Shown here: in pieces, positions 22,437 to 37,290 of the stretch | Numbering within the stretch: position 1 is the first letter of the stretch | How the letters are laid out: the number at the start of each line of letters is the position of its first letter | Assembly: GCF_002865645.1 (NCBI RefSeq) | Contig: NW_020194512.1 | Span: 1,523,119 to 1,587,118 of the forward strand | Source: Hyaloscypha bicolor E | Lineage: Eukaryota; Ascomycota; Leotiomycetes; Helotiales; Hyaloscyphaceae | Direction: 5' to 3' | DNA: 64,000 bases | The notes under the pieces: model-generated | What the model was told of the DNA's origin: nothing | The model's database searches: none | What the model saw: the letters and a program-made list of their open reading frames with translations, nothing else | Made by a program: the position numbers and the translations under genes

Positions 22437-22689
22437 ATTCCACCATGGAGCCCTCAATTTAAATTGATAACGAAGAAATTTTTTTTTTTTTTTTCATGTG
22501 GCACTGGCATATACCCTGCAGCTCTATTCTTTTTCTGTACACAGCAGGATGGGTGTGGGGCTGTACATGTTCAAAGCTATTCCCAACGGAGGATTAGAAG
22601 GATAATGCGAAGTTCGGCATGAAAGGCGCGCAGATTAATTTGCCAGCGGAATGTCATTATCTTTGAAGTACCTGAGCGGGGTGCGAAGA
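22437..22689. other. Left flank of the retroelement insertion
   Basis: Non-coding as far as I can tell, with a 16-base T tract near 22.48 kb. It ends at the GGGTC target duplication (22690-22694). Confidence 0.4.
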
Positions 22690-22694
22690 GGGTC

Positions 22695-22851
22695 TATCAC
22701 GACCCGTGGCTGGTGTTCTGGTAACAGAATCAGCTGTATTGGGTGTGTATGTAAAACGTCTAAAGAGAGAAAAGAAGAGAGGAGCGGGGAGCTCGAGCTA
22801 AGTACAGGGTGCTACGCTAGGGCCAGGTCATGTGACGCTGACGTTACAACA
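22695..22851 (-). repeat. 3' LTR (left copy) of the outer retroelement
   Basis: 157 bp. Near-identical direct repeat of 41996-42152; differences are transitions only. This moderately GC part contrasts with the AT-rich interior. Confidence 0.93.
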
Positions 22852-22861
22852 TCCCCCCTTC
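22852..22861 (-). promoter_or_regulatory. Polypurine tract of the outer retroelement
   Basis: The minus strand reads GAAGGGGGGA immediately before the 3' LTR start TGTTG. This is the expected position and composition for plus-strand priming. Confidence 0.8.
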
Positions 22862-25800
22862 AACTATAAGAGTTCTCCGAACTCGAGCAAACTAGCTAAA
22901 ATCCCTTGAAAAAACCTTCATTTCTACCATCCTATTCCCGTTCCTTCGCTAGCTCCAGTCTATCCCTAACTACTAGTACTAGCAGTCTCCTTTCCTTTAT
23001 CCTAAATAGCTTGTCCCCAGCTATTGCCTTAATTTCCTTCGACTTCTTCCTTAGCTTTAACTTCCTCAGGTTTATCCTCAATTTCGAATTCGCAGGCTAT
23101 ATAACGGTCCTCAAATGCCTTCGTATTAGTAATTAAGCGGATATCGAATTCAGGGATATAGGTATAACCTCTACTAGCCTCTTAATTAAAAGAGAAGAAC
23201 TAAGCTTACTCAAACCAAATAATATATTACTTTCCGGTCTTCTCCTCTTACTATTAAATACCTTTAATAAATATATTATCTGGAAATTCGATAATAACCT
23301 TATTACTAAAGAGAAAAGCAAAGAGACCTTCCTTATATACCGGGATTATAAAGATAGCTTTAATAAAGTCCTTCTTATTATTAAAATCCTCTATATTATA
23401 AGAAGAATAATAGAATAATATATCTATAATTTCAAGATATTCTATCTTTTCGGAAATAGTAGAAGTATTCTTATAGGATAATTACTTAATATAGTTAATT
23501 ATTATATCCTCTTAGAGCTTGTTTATTAGAATACCTGGTAAAGATTAAGCTATAATAAATAAGTATTTAACGGTTCTATTAATCTTATTAATACTAAAAT
23601 CGTACTTATTAATTTCCTCGACTTTATTAATTATATCTGGCTTTATAGAATAGTTTAATAAGTTTCCGTATATCTGGGGCTTCTTAGGGGCAATATAGTT
23701 ATAATTACTATAATTACCTCTATAATATTTATAGAACTAATACTTAAGGTAATTCTGAGCTATATAACCCTTTTCCTTATAGATCTTATACTTAATAAAC
23801 AGGTATATGTCTTCTTAGTACTTATAGGAGTTATATTTCTTATAGCTATTAATCTCGAATTTGAGATACTTTATAGAACTATATTATCTATAGCTCTTTC
23901 TATTAAGAAGGTTTCCATTAGTATCCTTCTTAACTCGGGGATATAAGGCTTTATTTTTTAGATCCTTATATTTACAGGTATTATAGCCTTGCTCTAGATA
24001 GTTCCAATATTAAGGGAGCAGGTAATTCTTATTAGAAATAATATAAGTACTCTTAATATAATTCTTCTAGCTATATTAGAAATACTCTAATATATCTAAA
24101 GCTTGGAGCTTAATATAGACTTCTTGAATCTTGGCTATCTCTACTAGTATCTTAATATTCCTAATATATAATCTAAATATATTAAATTTACTATTAAAAT
24201 TATAGTTTTTATAAGCTAAAGTATTATCTGGAATAATAATTATAAGACTATTATAGTATCTAGTAATTTTAATAAGTAATTAACGGAGTTCCGTACTAAA
24301 TTCAGTTAGATAGTAAGTATTTAGTAGTATTAGGAAAATACCATTTCTACTAATACCTTATATAACTTTAGAGACAAGAGTATTATAGTTCTTTAGATTA
24401 TAGTAATTAATTTCTATCTGAATTATTATAGCCTCTGCCTTATAAGAACTAATAAATATAAAGGACATATCCTTATTAGTAGTATATTTATCTAATTAAA
24501 GCATATATTAAGCTTCCTCTATAAGTTCAATTGCGAAGTACTAAGTAGTCGGATTATATATAGAGTTATTACCGGATTTAATAAAACTCTTTAATTCCTT
24601 AATAATAACTATAGTAAAGTTATATAAAATACTAAGCTTCTTATTAAATAATTCCTTAAAGAATAATATATTTAGTAAAGAAGTAACTGTCTTAATAGTA
24701 TTAATTATCTGGCTATAGTAAAAAGTATAATTAATAAAGTTTATAAGTATTAGGGTATTTATACGGAACTACTTATTAAAAAATATATTATATAAGGTTA
24801 TTTGGCCGGTTTTTATTAAGATTAGTATAGTCTTAGCCTTATAGAACATATTCCAGTATTCGGGATTAGCTACGGATTTAAAGAAAACTCCTATTTAAAT
24901 AAGATCTTTATTATTAATTATAAAACTAATAATTCTATAGGTACTAATAAGTATATAGGTTATAGCAGGAATATGCTTTCTGCCTTTATTAAGAACTATA
25001 ACTATATAGAAAGGAACTACTTACTATACTATAATTCGTAAGGCTTGTCCGGATATAGTAACTATTATATTAGTACTATCCAAGGTATCCTTATATAATT
25101 ACTTATAACCGGTACAAACGAGAGCCCAATTAACTATATTATTATCCGGGTTCTTTTAGATATACTCTAACTTCTCTAGTAATACTATATATTACTAGTT
25201 AGAGTTATATTCCGTATTAGCCTTAAACTATATAGCCTTATAGAGGGTAAGGTTCTTAACAGATTCTATAAAACGCTTATTACTAGCCTTACGAGTCTTA
25301 TTAGTAGATTCGGTAATATTATAGAGATAATATATAATAATAAATATCTTAGTCTCCTTATTATTATTATAAAAGTTATTAATAAAATACGGCTTTAATA
25401 TTTTTATATTAAACTTCGTATTTTTAGTTAGTAAAGAATTAAGACAAATAATAATAGCTTTAATATTATAATACTTTAGCTTCTTAATTAGTTCCAAAGT
25501 AAGATAATTAACTCTAATATTTATTTCCTGAATAATTAAAGTATTAAACTTCTTAATATACTTCTCCTAGATATTCTTTATAATTATTATAGCTACTAGT
25601 AATATACTTATTCTTGACTTTACTAATATTACTATTCCTTAAATATATAAATAAGTATAATAAATCTTAAATATACTATTAATAAGAGAGTTCTTTTATT
25701 AATCTAAGAGCTTATTATATATCTTTTCCTAGTTCTTTGGGGTATAATTATTAAAGAAATTAATAACTAAGTATTTCAAGGTATTATTAAAAATAAGGAA

Positions 25801-27700
25801 ATATTTAGTAAGATATATATTTATAGGAGCCATACTTGGATCTAATTCAAGCTAGAAGAATTTATTCAGATTACGGATAAGATCCCGATATATCCTATTA
25901 GAATAGCTAGGCTTAATAGAGATACCGAATCTTAATACTTTACTAAATTCAATATATAGATATTTAAGATTACGAAAATTAGTTTTATAGCTTAGAATTT
26001 CGGTATTTATTTAATATTTGCAGCTTTTAGGGCCTCAGAAGCAGAAATCGGGTCTATAAAAAATAATAATAAATAGAATATTTACTAGAGTATATTTATT
26101 TACTTACTAAATAATTCCTATCTATATTTATAGCTAGTATAGCTCTTCTTTAGCTATAGCTTCTACTAAGATTTCCTAATAGACCTCGGCTACTTCTTAT
26201 ATATTATTATTAAAATCCTTATAGAAAGTACTATTATTATTAAAATCTTAAGAGAATATATATAGATACTTGGCATTTTTATCTATATATTCTGGGCAGT
26301 CAGAGATATTAAATAGAATACGGATATAAACTAAGTTACTTGCCTTAGGATAATTAAGCTTTAAGTCTTTCTAATTAATATATAGCAAATATATCTTAGA
26401 AAGATTATTATTGAAATTATTATTCTTAAAGGAAGTTTCAGGTAAGGCTATAAAAGAGGTTTCAAATAATATAGCCTTTTACTTAGTATAATAACCTTTA
26501 GAAAAATTATACTTATAAGTAATAATATAGATTTAATATATATAAGTCTCTAGTTAGTTTTACTAAATAGTCTTATTTATAATAACCTAGCCTTTTTTAG
26601 AAATAAATAGAAATTTATAGGAATAAAAAATATTTCCGATTATTAATAACTACTTATTTAGAGAATTCTTTACCTAAGCCTTAAAAGAATTAAGAGTCTT
26701 ATCTATAAGAATCTTATTCTTAAGCTTTCTAAATATCTTTATTCTATAAGTAGTATTATTAATAACTAGAAAGAATATAAATATGAGTTCCTTCTATTAC
26801 TTAATAAAGAAGATCTTCTTAGAAATGGATTTAAGGTATTTCGAATAATTATATATATTTATATATAGAATATTAGTACTAGTAATATTTAGCTACTTTA
26901 TATAGAATATAATATATACCTTATCTATAGTATTAAAATAGTTATTAGCCTTCGGATTAGTAATTTAGTAGCTAAAAGCTTCTAGTAAGAGGCCATATTT
27001 AGCGGTATTAATAATTATAAAAGCCTTAATATTAAGAGAGCTAATATTAATCTTGAGAGTATAACTATAGATACTATAAGAATTAACCTTTTTAGAAGGC
27101 TTTGTATTTAGTAAGTTAATAGTACGAGTACCGGTTTAGCTTATAGAAAGCTAATTATAGAAATACTTCTATTCAAATATTAGTATAATAAATATAACTA
27201 GTAAAAGTCTGCTATTATTACTACTCAAATTAGCCTAATATAATTAATTAAAGATCTTTCTATTAAATATAATATATATAGAAACCTTAGGAATAATCTT
27301 ATAAACTAGTATAATATATACTAGTAGTTTAGGTTCGGTTATAGTAATTAGAATAATAGAAATAGTAGTACTTTTAGCTAAAATAGTTTTAGTAGCGGGA
27401 GTAGTAGTATCTTTAGCTAGAGCTTTAATGATTTCGGTAGCAGGAGCTATAATAATTTCGGTAGTAGGAGCTTTAATAACTTTAGTAGTAGAAGCTTTAA
27501 TAACTTCGGTAATAGGAGCTTTACTAACTTTAGTAATATCTTTAAAGATATAGTTATTCTGAGCTTCTATAAATATATTAGTAATATTAGCAGGGAATTA
27601 AAAGTCTATAGTAGAATTAATTAAATAAGAGAACTTAAATAGCTAAATAAGGGAAAATAATTTACTTAAATAGTTAGTAAATTAATAAGGTTATAATTAT
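22862..27700 (-). pseudogene. Extra decayed coding region downstream of integrase in the outer retroelement
   Basis: Minus-strand reading between the integrase remnant and the 3' LTR gives long stretches of protein-like sequence broken by TAA/TAG. The best surviving stretch is 25497-25228 (89 codons, MELIKKLKYYNIKAIIICLN...). A 24-bp tandem repeat lies near its upstream end (27.4-27.54 kb). At about 4.8 kb this exceeds what a gypsy element needs after integrase. I cannot name the product. It may be an extra retroelement ORF, a captured gene or a separate nested element without recognised ends. Because RIP has altered so many codons, residue-level homology is unreliable. Confidence 0.4.
27420..27540 (-). 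repeat. 24-bp tandem repeat (8-residue unit) in the outer retroelement
   Basis: About five units of the type GTAGGAGCTTTAATAACTT(T/C)GGTA. On the minus strand they encode a degenerate octapeptide such as APTTEVIK, suggesting a repetitive linker in the former protein. Confidence 0.75.
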
Positions 27701-28099
27701 AATTATAATTATAAATATATAGTATTAAGAAAAATTTTCGGTAATAAGATATTTATATAAGCGCTTTTTAAGATAAATCGGGAAGCAAAATAAGGTAAAT
27801 TAATAGTAATTTACTTTTATAATATAATAGAAATAATTTATAATTATAAAAACTTCCAAAAAGATATTAAAAAAAGTAATATAAGGAATCTAATAGTACT
27901 TTTCTAGTATTTCGAGGTTAATTAATATATAGATATTACCTTCTTATACTAGATATTATTATTATAGTTTAATATTATTATAAATAAAGGTTAGTTTAAT
28001 ATCTTTATAGATAGGTAATATTAGTAATAGTATCTTTACTCGGATTTAAATATATTAAGTAGCTATAGAACTTCTTATTATAATAAAATTTCTGGCTCC

Positions 28100-31000
28100 T
28101 ATATTATATCTTAATAGTCTAGCTATTTAATCTTATAGAATACTATTTGTTTTCTAATACCTGGAACCTTTCTTATTTCCTTACCTATAATTTTCTCGAT
28201 TATATAGTACTTCTCTTCCTTAATAGTAATATATCCAGGCTCTGGCTATAAATACTTATATGAATTAGGTAAGGCTAGTTCGAGGAATTTAACTAATATA
28301 ACTGGGTATATTCCCGTAAGCTATTTAGGAAGCTCGATTTTAAATAAGAGATCTCTCTTATAGTACTTCAGGATTTAAAAGAAGCCTATTTTATTAAAAG
28401 AGAGCTTGGTTTAATTCTATAAATAGTAACTCTTTTTATATTTCTTACTAATCCTGAGATATATAAACTCTCCGAATTTTAATAATATATGATTTATATT
28501 ATAATAGATCTTTATCCTAGCCTAAATAATAGTAATTATATTTACTATTTTATTCCGGATATCCTTTTGGTTCTATAAGAAATCATTTATATTTATAGTA
28601 GTCTTACTAAAAGCTATCTTAGCTTCCCTATTATAGAGAATAGAAAACGGTATAATACTAGTTAAGGTATTAATAGTACTATTTATAGAAAGCTATATCT
28701 ATAATATAATATTCTCCTAGCCAGATTAATTATATTAATTACTAAAGATATATTATATAGTATAAATAAAGGTTTGAATTATATACTTAGCTTATCTATT
28801 TATAGAAAAATAATATATAGCTATAAATACTAGATTTATATAAAATAACTAGAAAAGCCTAGTCTAGAATACTAATATAAACTTAGAATCTCAATTAGAA
28901 ATAATAGTATCTAGTAGTCTCTAATTATAGAAAATATACTCGAAATACTTTTCTACCTAGACTTTTACTATATTAGTTTTCTTCCTAATAAAATAGTAGA
29001 TAAATTTAGAGTATTTGTCTATAATTAGTAAGGCTTTATTATTCCTGTTCTTGAATATAGAGAGGCCGTTTATAAAATCGAGATATAATACTAATAGTAG
29101 TATCTTTAGATACTTAATAGGCTATAGGAATTCCTATAGTCGAATTCGAAAAGGCTTTATTTAGGAATATACTAGATAATTTAAGGTATATTTAAGGATT
29201 TCCTTTTTTATTCTTAGGAAAAATATATATTATCTGAGAACCTAAAATATATATTCTATTCTAATATATATAATAGAATTATATACTATCTTAAATAAGA
29301 TCTTAAGGTATCTATATAATATATATAAGTATTTCCTATTATTATTCCGGAAAAAGAAGAATTTGGATTTTATATCCCGGTAGAAATTATATAAGATTAT
29401 AACCGGACTATTTTTATTATAGATTATATTATTATAGGTTTTATATATTTATAAATATATCTTCCGGAAACTAATATCTTTAGGTAAAGCTTCTACTACT
29501 TACTTTAAAAATCCAGGTTAAATATATAAAATAGAGACTATATACTCTAGTAATTATAAATATAAAGTTTCTTTAGCTAGGGCCTCTTGAACCTATAAAG
29601 CCTTTTTGACTTATATAGTCTCTTGAGCTTATAAAAAGCCTCGAGGCTATGGATTTAGTTTATTAAATTATATAAGATCTTTGGATTTAGCTAAATACTT
29701 CTTAATAATATTCTTAGTTACTATTTATATCTAAACCGGGAATATATATACTAGGAATATATACTTCTAAAGTTATATTAGTCCTTTTATAAGATATAAA
29801 ATATAATTCATTACTTAAATAGGCTTTTCTAAAATGCGAGATAGGCTATCTATATTTATATAAGTCTTTCTAGAATAATATTTAATCTCTATATAATCCT
29901 AATACTTAAAGAGAAATAATTACTAGTTTACTAATCTTATAAAATACTTATTAACTAGGCCTATATCTTTAAAAGTATCTATAATTACCTTATAGTTAGT
30001 ATAGACTATAATTTTGCTATTATCTAGGAAATGAGAAATCTTTTAAAATATTTATATAAAAGCTATAGTTTCTAATTTAGTTAGCTAGTAGTTATATTTT
30101 ACTAAAGTCAGGTTTCTAGATAAATATAGAATAAGGTACTCTAATCCGTCTAGTCCAATTTAATAAATAGTACTACTAAATCCCTATTTCTTATTACTAT
30201 TTATATATATAATCTAGTTCTTATTAAAATTAGAATAGCCTAGCTAAAAAGTAATATAAAGATATTCTTAGAGAATTACGAAAGCCTTTTTTATATTATT
30301 AAATACGAGATTTTCCTTCTACTCTTTTACTATTTTATTTAGCTATTTCTTGGTCTAGTAATCTTATCCGGAACCTTATATAGGAGCCCCTTTAAATCCT
30401 AAGGTCTTTAATACTTATATTAGTTACAAAATCCCGGTATAGTAATTAATAAACTTTCTATAATAGTTAAAAAACCCTAAGGTATTCTCTAATTAAGCCA
30501 GGGTACCTGGAAATTATATTTTTCTAACTATTTTAACTTTTTTATCTAATATACTTAGTCCAAAATAATTAATCTAGTAACCTAAAGCTTTTAGACCTAG
30601 TTATATAAAATAGTACTTTAATAGGTTCAGGGTAATTCCGGAGTATAATAGGATTCTGAGAATAGAGAAAAGATAATTAATATAGGTTTTAATATTTTTT
30701 AAGAAAATAATTATATTATTAATATAAACTAGAATAAACTTCCAAAGATAGCTACTAAATAGTTTTTCTATCCGGTACTAGAAGAAGACAGGAAATATAA
30801 ATAGACTTATTATACTAACTATTAGCTACTTATATCCTCTATAAAAAGTTATAAAGGCTGTTTTCTACTAGTCTAATATACGGATTAGCTACTAGAAGAA
30901 GCTCTTAATTATATTAAGATATAAGAATACTAATTCTTTATCTATAGCTTCTAGGATATTATCTTATTTTAATAAAGAATATATATCCTAGTATAATTTA

Positions 31001-31792
31001 GTATTTACCCTATATAGATTTATTATAAATCGGGGCTTTCTATTCCGGTATATAATAAATCCCGGTAATATATAAAATAAAGGCTATCCTAATAATACTA
31101 GTTTAATAATACTAGCTTTTTATAATAGGTTAAGGATTATATCTATAGTATCCCGGTTATATTTAGAGAAGCCATATAGTATTTATTTGAAATCTAAGAT
31201 ATTAGTATTTTTATAGAAAGAAATTAGTATTTCGATTCTATTATTAAAATAACCTAACTCTTTATAAAAAAGACAAATATTTTCCTTAATAACTTATAAA
31301 ATATATTAATAATTATTTTCTCTCCAAATATTAGAGATATTAGTTTGGAATAGATTAATACTAGGGTCTAGTAAAGGCTAAATTAAATATAGATAGCTAT
31401 TAGGGTATTTCTCTTCTATATCTTATTATATTAGTAATAGATCTTAGAAAACTTTAGCTAATCCGAGATATATTTTAGCCTCTTTATCTATATTTTATAG
31501 AGCGGTTTCCAGGCAATTTAGTAAACTAATAACCTTATTTACTAGAAGCTTAATTAGGGTCTTTCCGAAATTTATATAAGGTAATAGCCTTATAGTCCTA
31601 TCTATAATACTATTAATAAATATACTAAAAGTATTTAAGGTAATATTATATTATAGCTAAGAATTTATAAGGTATTTATAACCTAGATATAGTAGGATAT
31701 AGTATTATATTATAATATTCTAGCTATAACCTAGAGATATAATAACTATTTCTACTATATAGATCTGGGCTTAGTAATACTAATTAATTTAT
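28100..31792 (-). pseudogene. Gypsy-type pol remnant (reverse transcriptase, integrase) of the outer element
   Basis: On the minus strand near 30.70 kb the frame reads VYINNIIIF, a decayed VYVDDIIIF reverse-transcriptase active site. It is followed by SGITLNLLKYYFI, the conserved gypsy segment after the catalytic loop. Near 28.79 kb YYFSINR-stop-AKYIIQTF matches the integrase region YHxSTDGQxER in decayed form. Stops and D-to-N changes are all GC-to-AT. The order RT then integrase on the minus strand supports Ty3/gypsy rather than copia order. No functional product is possible. Confidence 0.7.
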
Positions 31793-32095
31793 TATAAGGC
31801 ACGTAATAGCAGGGTAATATATAAATAGTTAAGGTAAGTAAGCTATAGAGTAATGCTTGCAAGTATAACTAATTCCAAGAATTAATTCTAATAAGAAACT
31901 AATTAATGCTCCTTCCAAAGCTAGGAGTATCTCCTTATATATTCCCTAGTACTTAGTCAGGCATGCGAAGCCCTTTATTTAATTAGGAAATCCCATATAA
32001 TCTATATAATTCCGATTATAAGCTATACCCAAAATAGGAAACTAGATCTATAATATCTAATATTTATTCATATACTATTATATATATCTATTATA
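31793..32095 (-). repeat. 3' LTR (left copy) of the nested retrotransposon
   Basis: 303 bp. Direct repeat of 38484-38786, sharing long identical blocks such as AACTAATTCCAAGAATTAAT and ATAGGAAACTAGATCTATAA. Confidence 0.92.
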
Positions 32096-32629
32096 TTAAT
32101 TTCCCCTCTAGGCCCTTATTCCTAAGAGGCCTGGGAAAACTGCAAATAGCTTTATAAATATTCCCCTAAAACTTTCCTGGCTACTAGCTTTCCCCAAAGA
32201 TTTCCTATAATTACCCTATTATTATACCAGGTAATAGAGTTAAGGATATAGTTTACTAATTCTTTCTAGCTAGTTTGCAAATTACCTCTAGTAATTTCCT
32301 CTCGCAAAGATAATATAAATATAGTATATATTATTAGATATAAAGCTTATCCGATTTCCTAATTAGTTTATAAATTCTAACTTAGCCTCTATTTGCGAAT
32401 AAATTATTACTTTATAGGCCCAAGAGCTTGGAAAAGTTAATCCGATCTTCTAGTTTATTTATAAATCTTTTTTTTAGAATTTTCTAGATATTCCTGGTAT
32501 AGAGCCGGTTCCGAATTCGTAATTACTATTCGGGGAGAGGGTATTATAAAAAGGCCTCTCTTTTCCTACTAACTAATCTTTCTTTTCCTTAACTATAATA
32601 CTATATCTAGCTTTTCCTTATTTCTTGCC

Positions 32630-32700
32630 TTCCTTCTTTAAGCCTTCTTTAAGCTCCTTTAAGCTTCTTTAAGCCTTATTTAAGCTTTATTTAAGTCCCT
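32630..32700. repeat. TTTAAGC-rich short tandem repeat
   Basis: Five or six imperfect units of about 12 bp (CTTCTTTAAGCC, CTCCTTTAAGCT and variants) inside the nested element, about 90 bp after a TATAAAAAGG motif on the plus strand. This part is less AT-extreme than its surroundings. Its origin is unclear. Confidence 0.6.
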
Positions 32701-33399
32701 TTCTAATTCTCTTTTCTACTTCTTTATTTATTAAGATAAATACTTCTCTTAGTACTTATTAGCCTATTACTATTCGTTTAGCTAATACTTCTATATCCTT
32801 AATTTGCCCTTATTATCTTTAATATTCCAAGAATATTACTAAGTTTCCTAACCTTACTTATATTAAGAGTAATAATTATTTAGTATATAATTACTATTAC
32901 TCTAAGAATAAGAAATATAATCTTATAAGTTATAAATTTCTTCTTTTATTCCTTATTCTAATATTATTTAAGGTTCCTTAAATATATATAGTATAGTTAA
33001 ATTATCTTCTTTAAGCTATTAATATATATAAGCGTCTTCCCTATTCTTTACCTAAAAGAAAGAAGGCTATTACTACTCTTTTTCTATACTAAACTATATA
33101 TATTTCTTATATTAAAGCTATTATTTAAGGCTAATAAATTTCCCTAATAATCCAAGGAATAGGTCAAGTAATTCTTACTAGCTTAGTACAAGTATAAAGT
33201 ACTCTTAATAATATAGTTAATATTTTTTAGTATTAAGTAAGCTTACTTCTTCCTTATTTCTTACTAATAGCTAATAGCTTTATAGGCTAATTTACTACCT
33301 ATTTCTCGAAAGAATCCTAATAAGAATAATAATAAGAATAATAGAAAGTAGTTATAAAAATAGAGTATTTATAAGATATAGAAATTAGAGTTTTTAATA

Positions 33400-36300
33400 A
33401 TTTTCGTATGGTTTTTCCAAGAATAAATATATGGTTTTTTAATAATTTCCTAATAAAAGCATTTATCTTTTATGCCTTTATTTAGCTAATAGTATTATAA
33501 TATTACTTTTTTCCAAGTATTCTTGTAATTCTTGAGCTATATTCTCTAGATTACTTAATAGTTCTCATATATTATTTACTAGTAAGTAGCTCTTCTAATA
33601 AACAAGATACTCTCTTCCTTTTCTACTTTCTTTATAGGCTATAATAAATTCTATCTCGAATTCCTCTTTACCCTTAATCTCGACCGGCTCTAGTTCTATT
33701 ATAATACTAGCTTGTGAGTATTATAGTTTTAAAAGAGAAATATAAAAAATATTATAGATCTAATATAATAGTAGTAATTCCAAGTAATATACCTATTTAT
33801 ATATTTCTATAACTTCTAGAACTTTAAAGAGGCCAAGATATTTATTTACTAGCTTTATACTAGGTTATAGCTATTAAATATTCTTTATATAAAGCATGAC
33901 TTTATTATATATCTTGAACTTCTTATTAATATATTTCTTATTATAGTACTTTTTTAATATATTTACTACTTCTTGCTATTATTTCTCTAGTACTTCCCGT
34001 TTTACTTAAATTCTTTATATTCTTTCCTATATTACTAGCGCTCTTTTTTCTGGAATATTATCCTTAATATATAGTTTAATACTAGAATAGAATTCGTATA
34101 AGGTATAGAATAGAAATATTTCTATTATTAAATATATAAAATTATTATATATGAATTCTGTAAGAGTAAGCTTTATTACCTAGTTATCCTACTAGTAGCT
34201 AGTATAATACCTCAAGTATTATTCTAGAGTTTAGTTCAGATTCTCTATTTATTTATTAGTTTATAGGTAAAATACTATACTCAGCTATTATTAAACTTTT
34301 AAGTAGAAATATAAACTTAACTAGAACTTGCTTATAAAAACAGATCCTCTATTAGAGGTTATACCCGCAGGTATACTAAAGTCTTTAATAATATAATATA
34401 TAAATAGCTCTACTAGCTCAGGAGCCAAGACTTTCTTAGTAATTAGAATATATTATACTATTTTCATATATTTATTAATAATAATAAGTATAGAATTATA
34501 TACTTTATTACGAAATCTAGAAAAGAGTAGCCCCGTAATAAAGTCTATAGTAATTTCTTGCTATGGCTTAAAGAAAAGAAGAAATAAACTAAGTATACTA
34601 TATAGCAGATATTTCTTTATCTTAGTCTATTAATATATAGGATAAGTTCTAATATAATCTTTTATGTTCTTTCTTATATTTTACTAGAAGTATTTTCTCT
34701 AGAGGATCTCTAGTATCTTACTAGTATCAAAATACTTATCTATAGGATTATTATAGTTAGTTTATAGTAATTCTTCTTTAAGAGCCGGCTTATTTAATAT
34801 ATAGATAGTACCCTAATATCTTAATAACCCAGATATATCAAGTTCCCAAGTCTTAATAGCTCTAGTAAAGGTCCCTTTTAAGAACTATTTATACTACTGG
34901 TATTATACTAATAAATTGAGCCTTTAGTACTATAATAGTAATTCAAGTAATATTTCTCTGCTTTTCTTATATACTATTTCGGACCTAGCTACCTATATAG
35001 CTAGAATCCGTAGTATATACTATTTATAACTAGCTATACTAGTAATAGGCTTAAGTAGTAGTATCTCCGATACTATTCTATTACTAAAATAGACTTCTTC
35101 TTTGGAATTTCTTAGTATTTTGCTAATTGAGAAGTGCCTATCTCCTCTTTCCTGGGCCTTATATTATAGTATTATAGGAATAGTATAGTATCCTATTACT
35201 ACTATTTATAGGGTTCTCTATTCTATATTCTATAGCTTATTATAAAGTATAAATAGTAAAGTATCTTTATTTATACTTACTATAAAGTCTAGCCTCTTTA
35301 ATAGCCTATTAGCGGAATTACTATACCCTGGCTAGTACTCTAAAACAAAGTCAAAGGTAGCTAGCTTCTCTGCCTATCTTATCTATTAACTATTTAGTTT
35401 TCTCTTAGTTATAAAGTATTTTAAGTTATTATAATCTATTTTAATAATAATAGTATACCGGGTATATATTAGGTAATACTACTAAGTATGAAATACTAGA
35501 ATAATAGCCAAGAGTTTAGAGTTATATATTTTATACTTACTCTTAATTATAGTTATCTTTTTTAAATAGAAAGTAATAGGGTATTACCTGGCTTCCGCCT
35601 CCTTATTAAAGAGCTAGGAAATCATACTTATAATTATAAATCCTGAAATATTCGTTTCTATATAAATCTTTAAGGCTAGGTTAAAATAATAAAGAATTAG
35701 TATTATTATAAATATAATTTATAGCTTTCTAAAAGCCTTATCTGTCTTATTTGTCTAGCTAAACTAATATAGTAGTTTTCTACTAGTTTTTAGTAAATTA
35801 GTTAATTCTTTTACTACCCTAGAGTATTTATAGATAAACCTCTAGTAAAAGTTAGTAAAACCCAGAAATACTTAAATTTCTCGAATATTATTTTTTAGGG
35901 CTAGCTATTCCCTAATAGCTATAACCCGGCTAGCCTCTATTTCTATACTATTTGGGCTAATTACAAATTCCAGGAACTCTATTCTCTCTATATTAAACTC
36001 GCATTTTACTAAGTTTATAAAGAGCTAGTATTACTATAATTACTCGAGTATATATTAGACTACTATTATATATTATTCTGGGTTCTCTAAATAAATTAAA
36101 ATATTATCTAGATAAACTATATAAATAACATTTATAAGGCCTACTAGTATATAATTAATATATGCCTAGAATATTACTAGAGTATTAGATAGTCTAAAGG
36201 ATATAATATAGTACTTAAAATATTTATAGTATATTTGGAATACTATTTTTTACTTATTACCCTCCCGTATTTATAACTAATAGTAAGTATTCTTTAAGTC

Positions 36301-37290
36301 TAGCTTTATATATATCTTTACTTTATAAAGCCTGTCTATTATCTTACTAATAAGTAGTAATAGTATTCGGTTCTTAATAATAATCCTATTTAGATCCCGG
36401 TAATTAATATATAAATATAGGCCGCCTTCTTTCTTTAGAATAAACATAATTAGGGTACTAGCTAGGCTAGTAAAATAATGGATTTATTTCTTCTCTAAGC
36501 TAGTATTAAGATATTCCCAAAAAAACTTTAAGCTCTCTTTCTAATAAAGTATATATAGGACTATATAATAGTTAGGATCCTGGTTCCAGATCTATATAAT
36601 ACTTTATTATATAATAGTTAGGTAATATACCTATAGCCTCTATAAAGAATACTCGGAGAAGGTCCTAATACTTCCTAGAAAATATAGTTATCCTGTTTAT
36701 AGTAATAGCGGTAATTCTTTAGCTATTTATTATAGGATAGGTAATTAATAGAAAAACATATATCTTATACTTTACTACTTTAGTAAACTTCCTAGTATTT
36801 AGAACTTTAATCTTTTATAATTAAATCTAGTATCTTTATATTACTTTCCTAAAGGAAATTAGGGAATTAATCTAGTAAAGCTATAGGAATCCAAGTATTA
36901 TATTAATATAATTCAGATTAAAATTATATAATATAAAGTATATATTAGCCTCTCTTTAGTTCCCTAATATGTCCTTAGTAATAATTCCAAGAATATAATC
37001 TCTATATAAATAAATCCTCTTTCTCTCTAATAAGAATAAGGGAATTATCCTTAATATTAATAGAATACCTATATCTAAGGCTAATCTTCTCTTTATATAA
37101 TTAGCCTCTATACCCGAGTTAACTAATACTCTAACCCTTTATTTATCTTTTCTTATCTTAATAGTAATCTTAATTACTATTCTCGTTTTAGGGGCCTTGC
37201 TCTCTATAGTATAAATAAGTATAACTATTATAGGGTATACCTGTTTCCCGGCTTCTTTAGTTCTAGGTACTTATATATCTTATAGCCAGA
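33400..37290 (-). pseudogene. Gypsy-type pol remnant of the nested retrotransposon
   Basis: On the minus strand near 36.11 kb the frame reads VIYIVYLDNILIY, the gypsy reverse-transcriptase motif YLDDILIYS with one Asp changed to Asn. Stop codons are dense and of TAA/TAG type. RNase H and integrase should lie further left, but I can see only protein-like fragments there. Non-functional. Confidence 0.65.
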
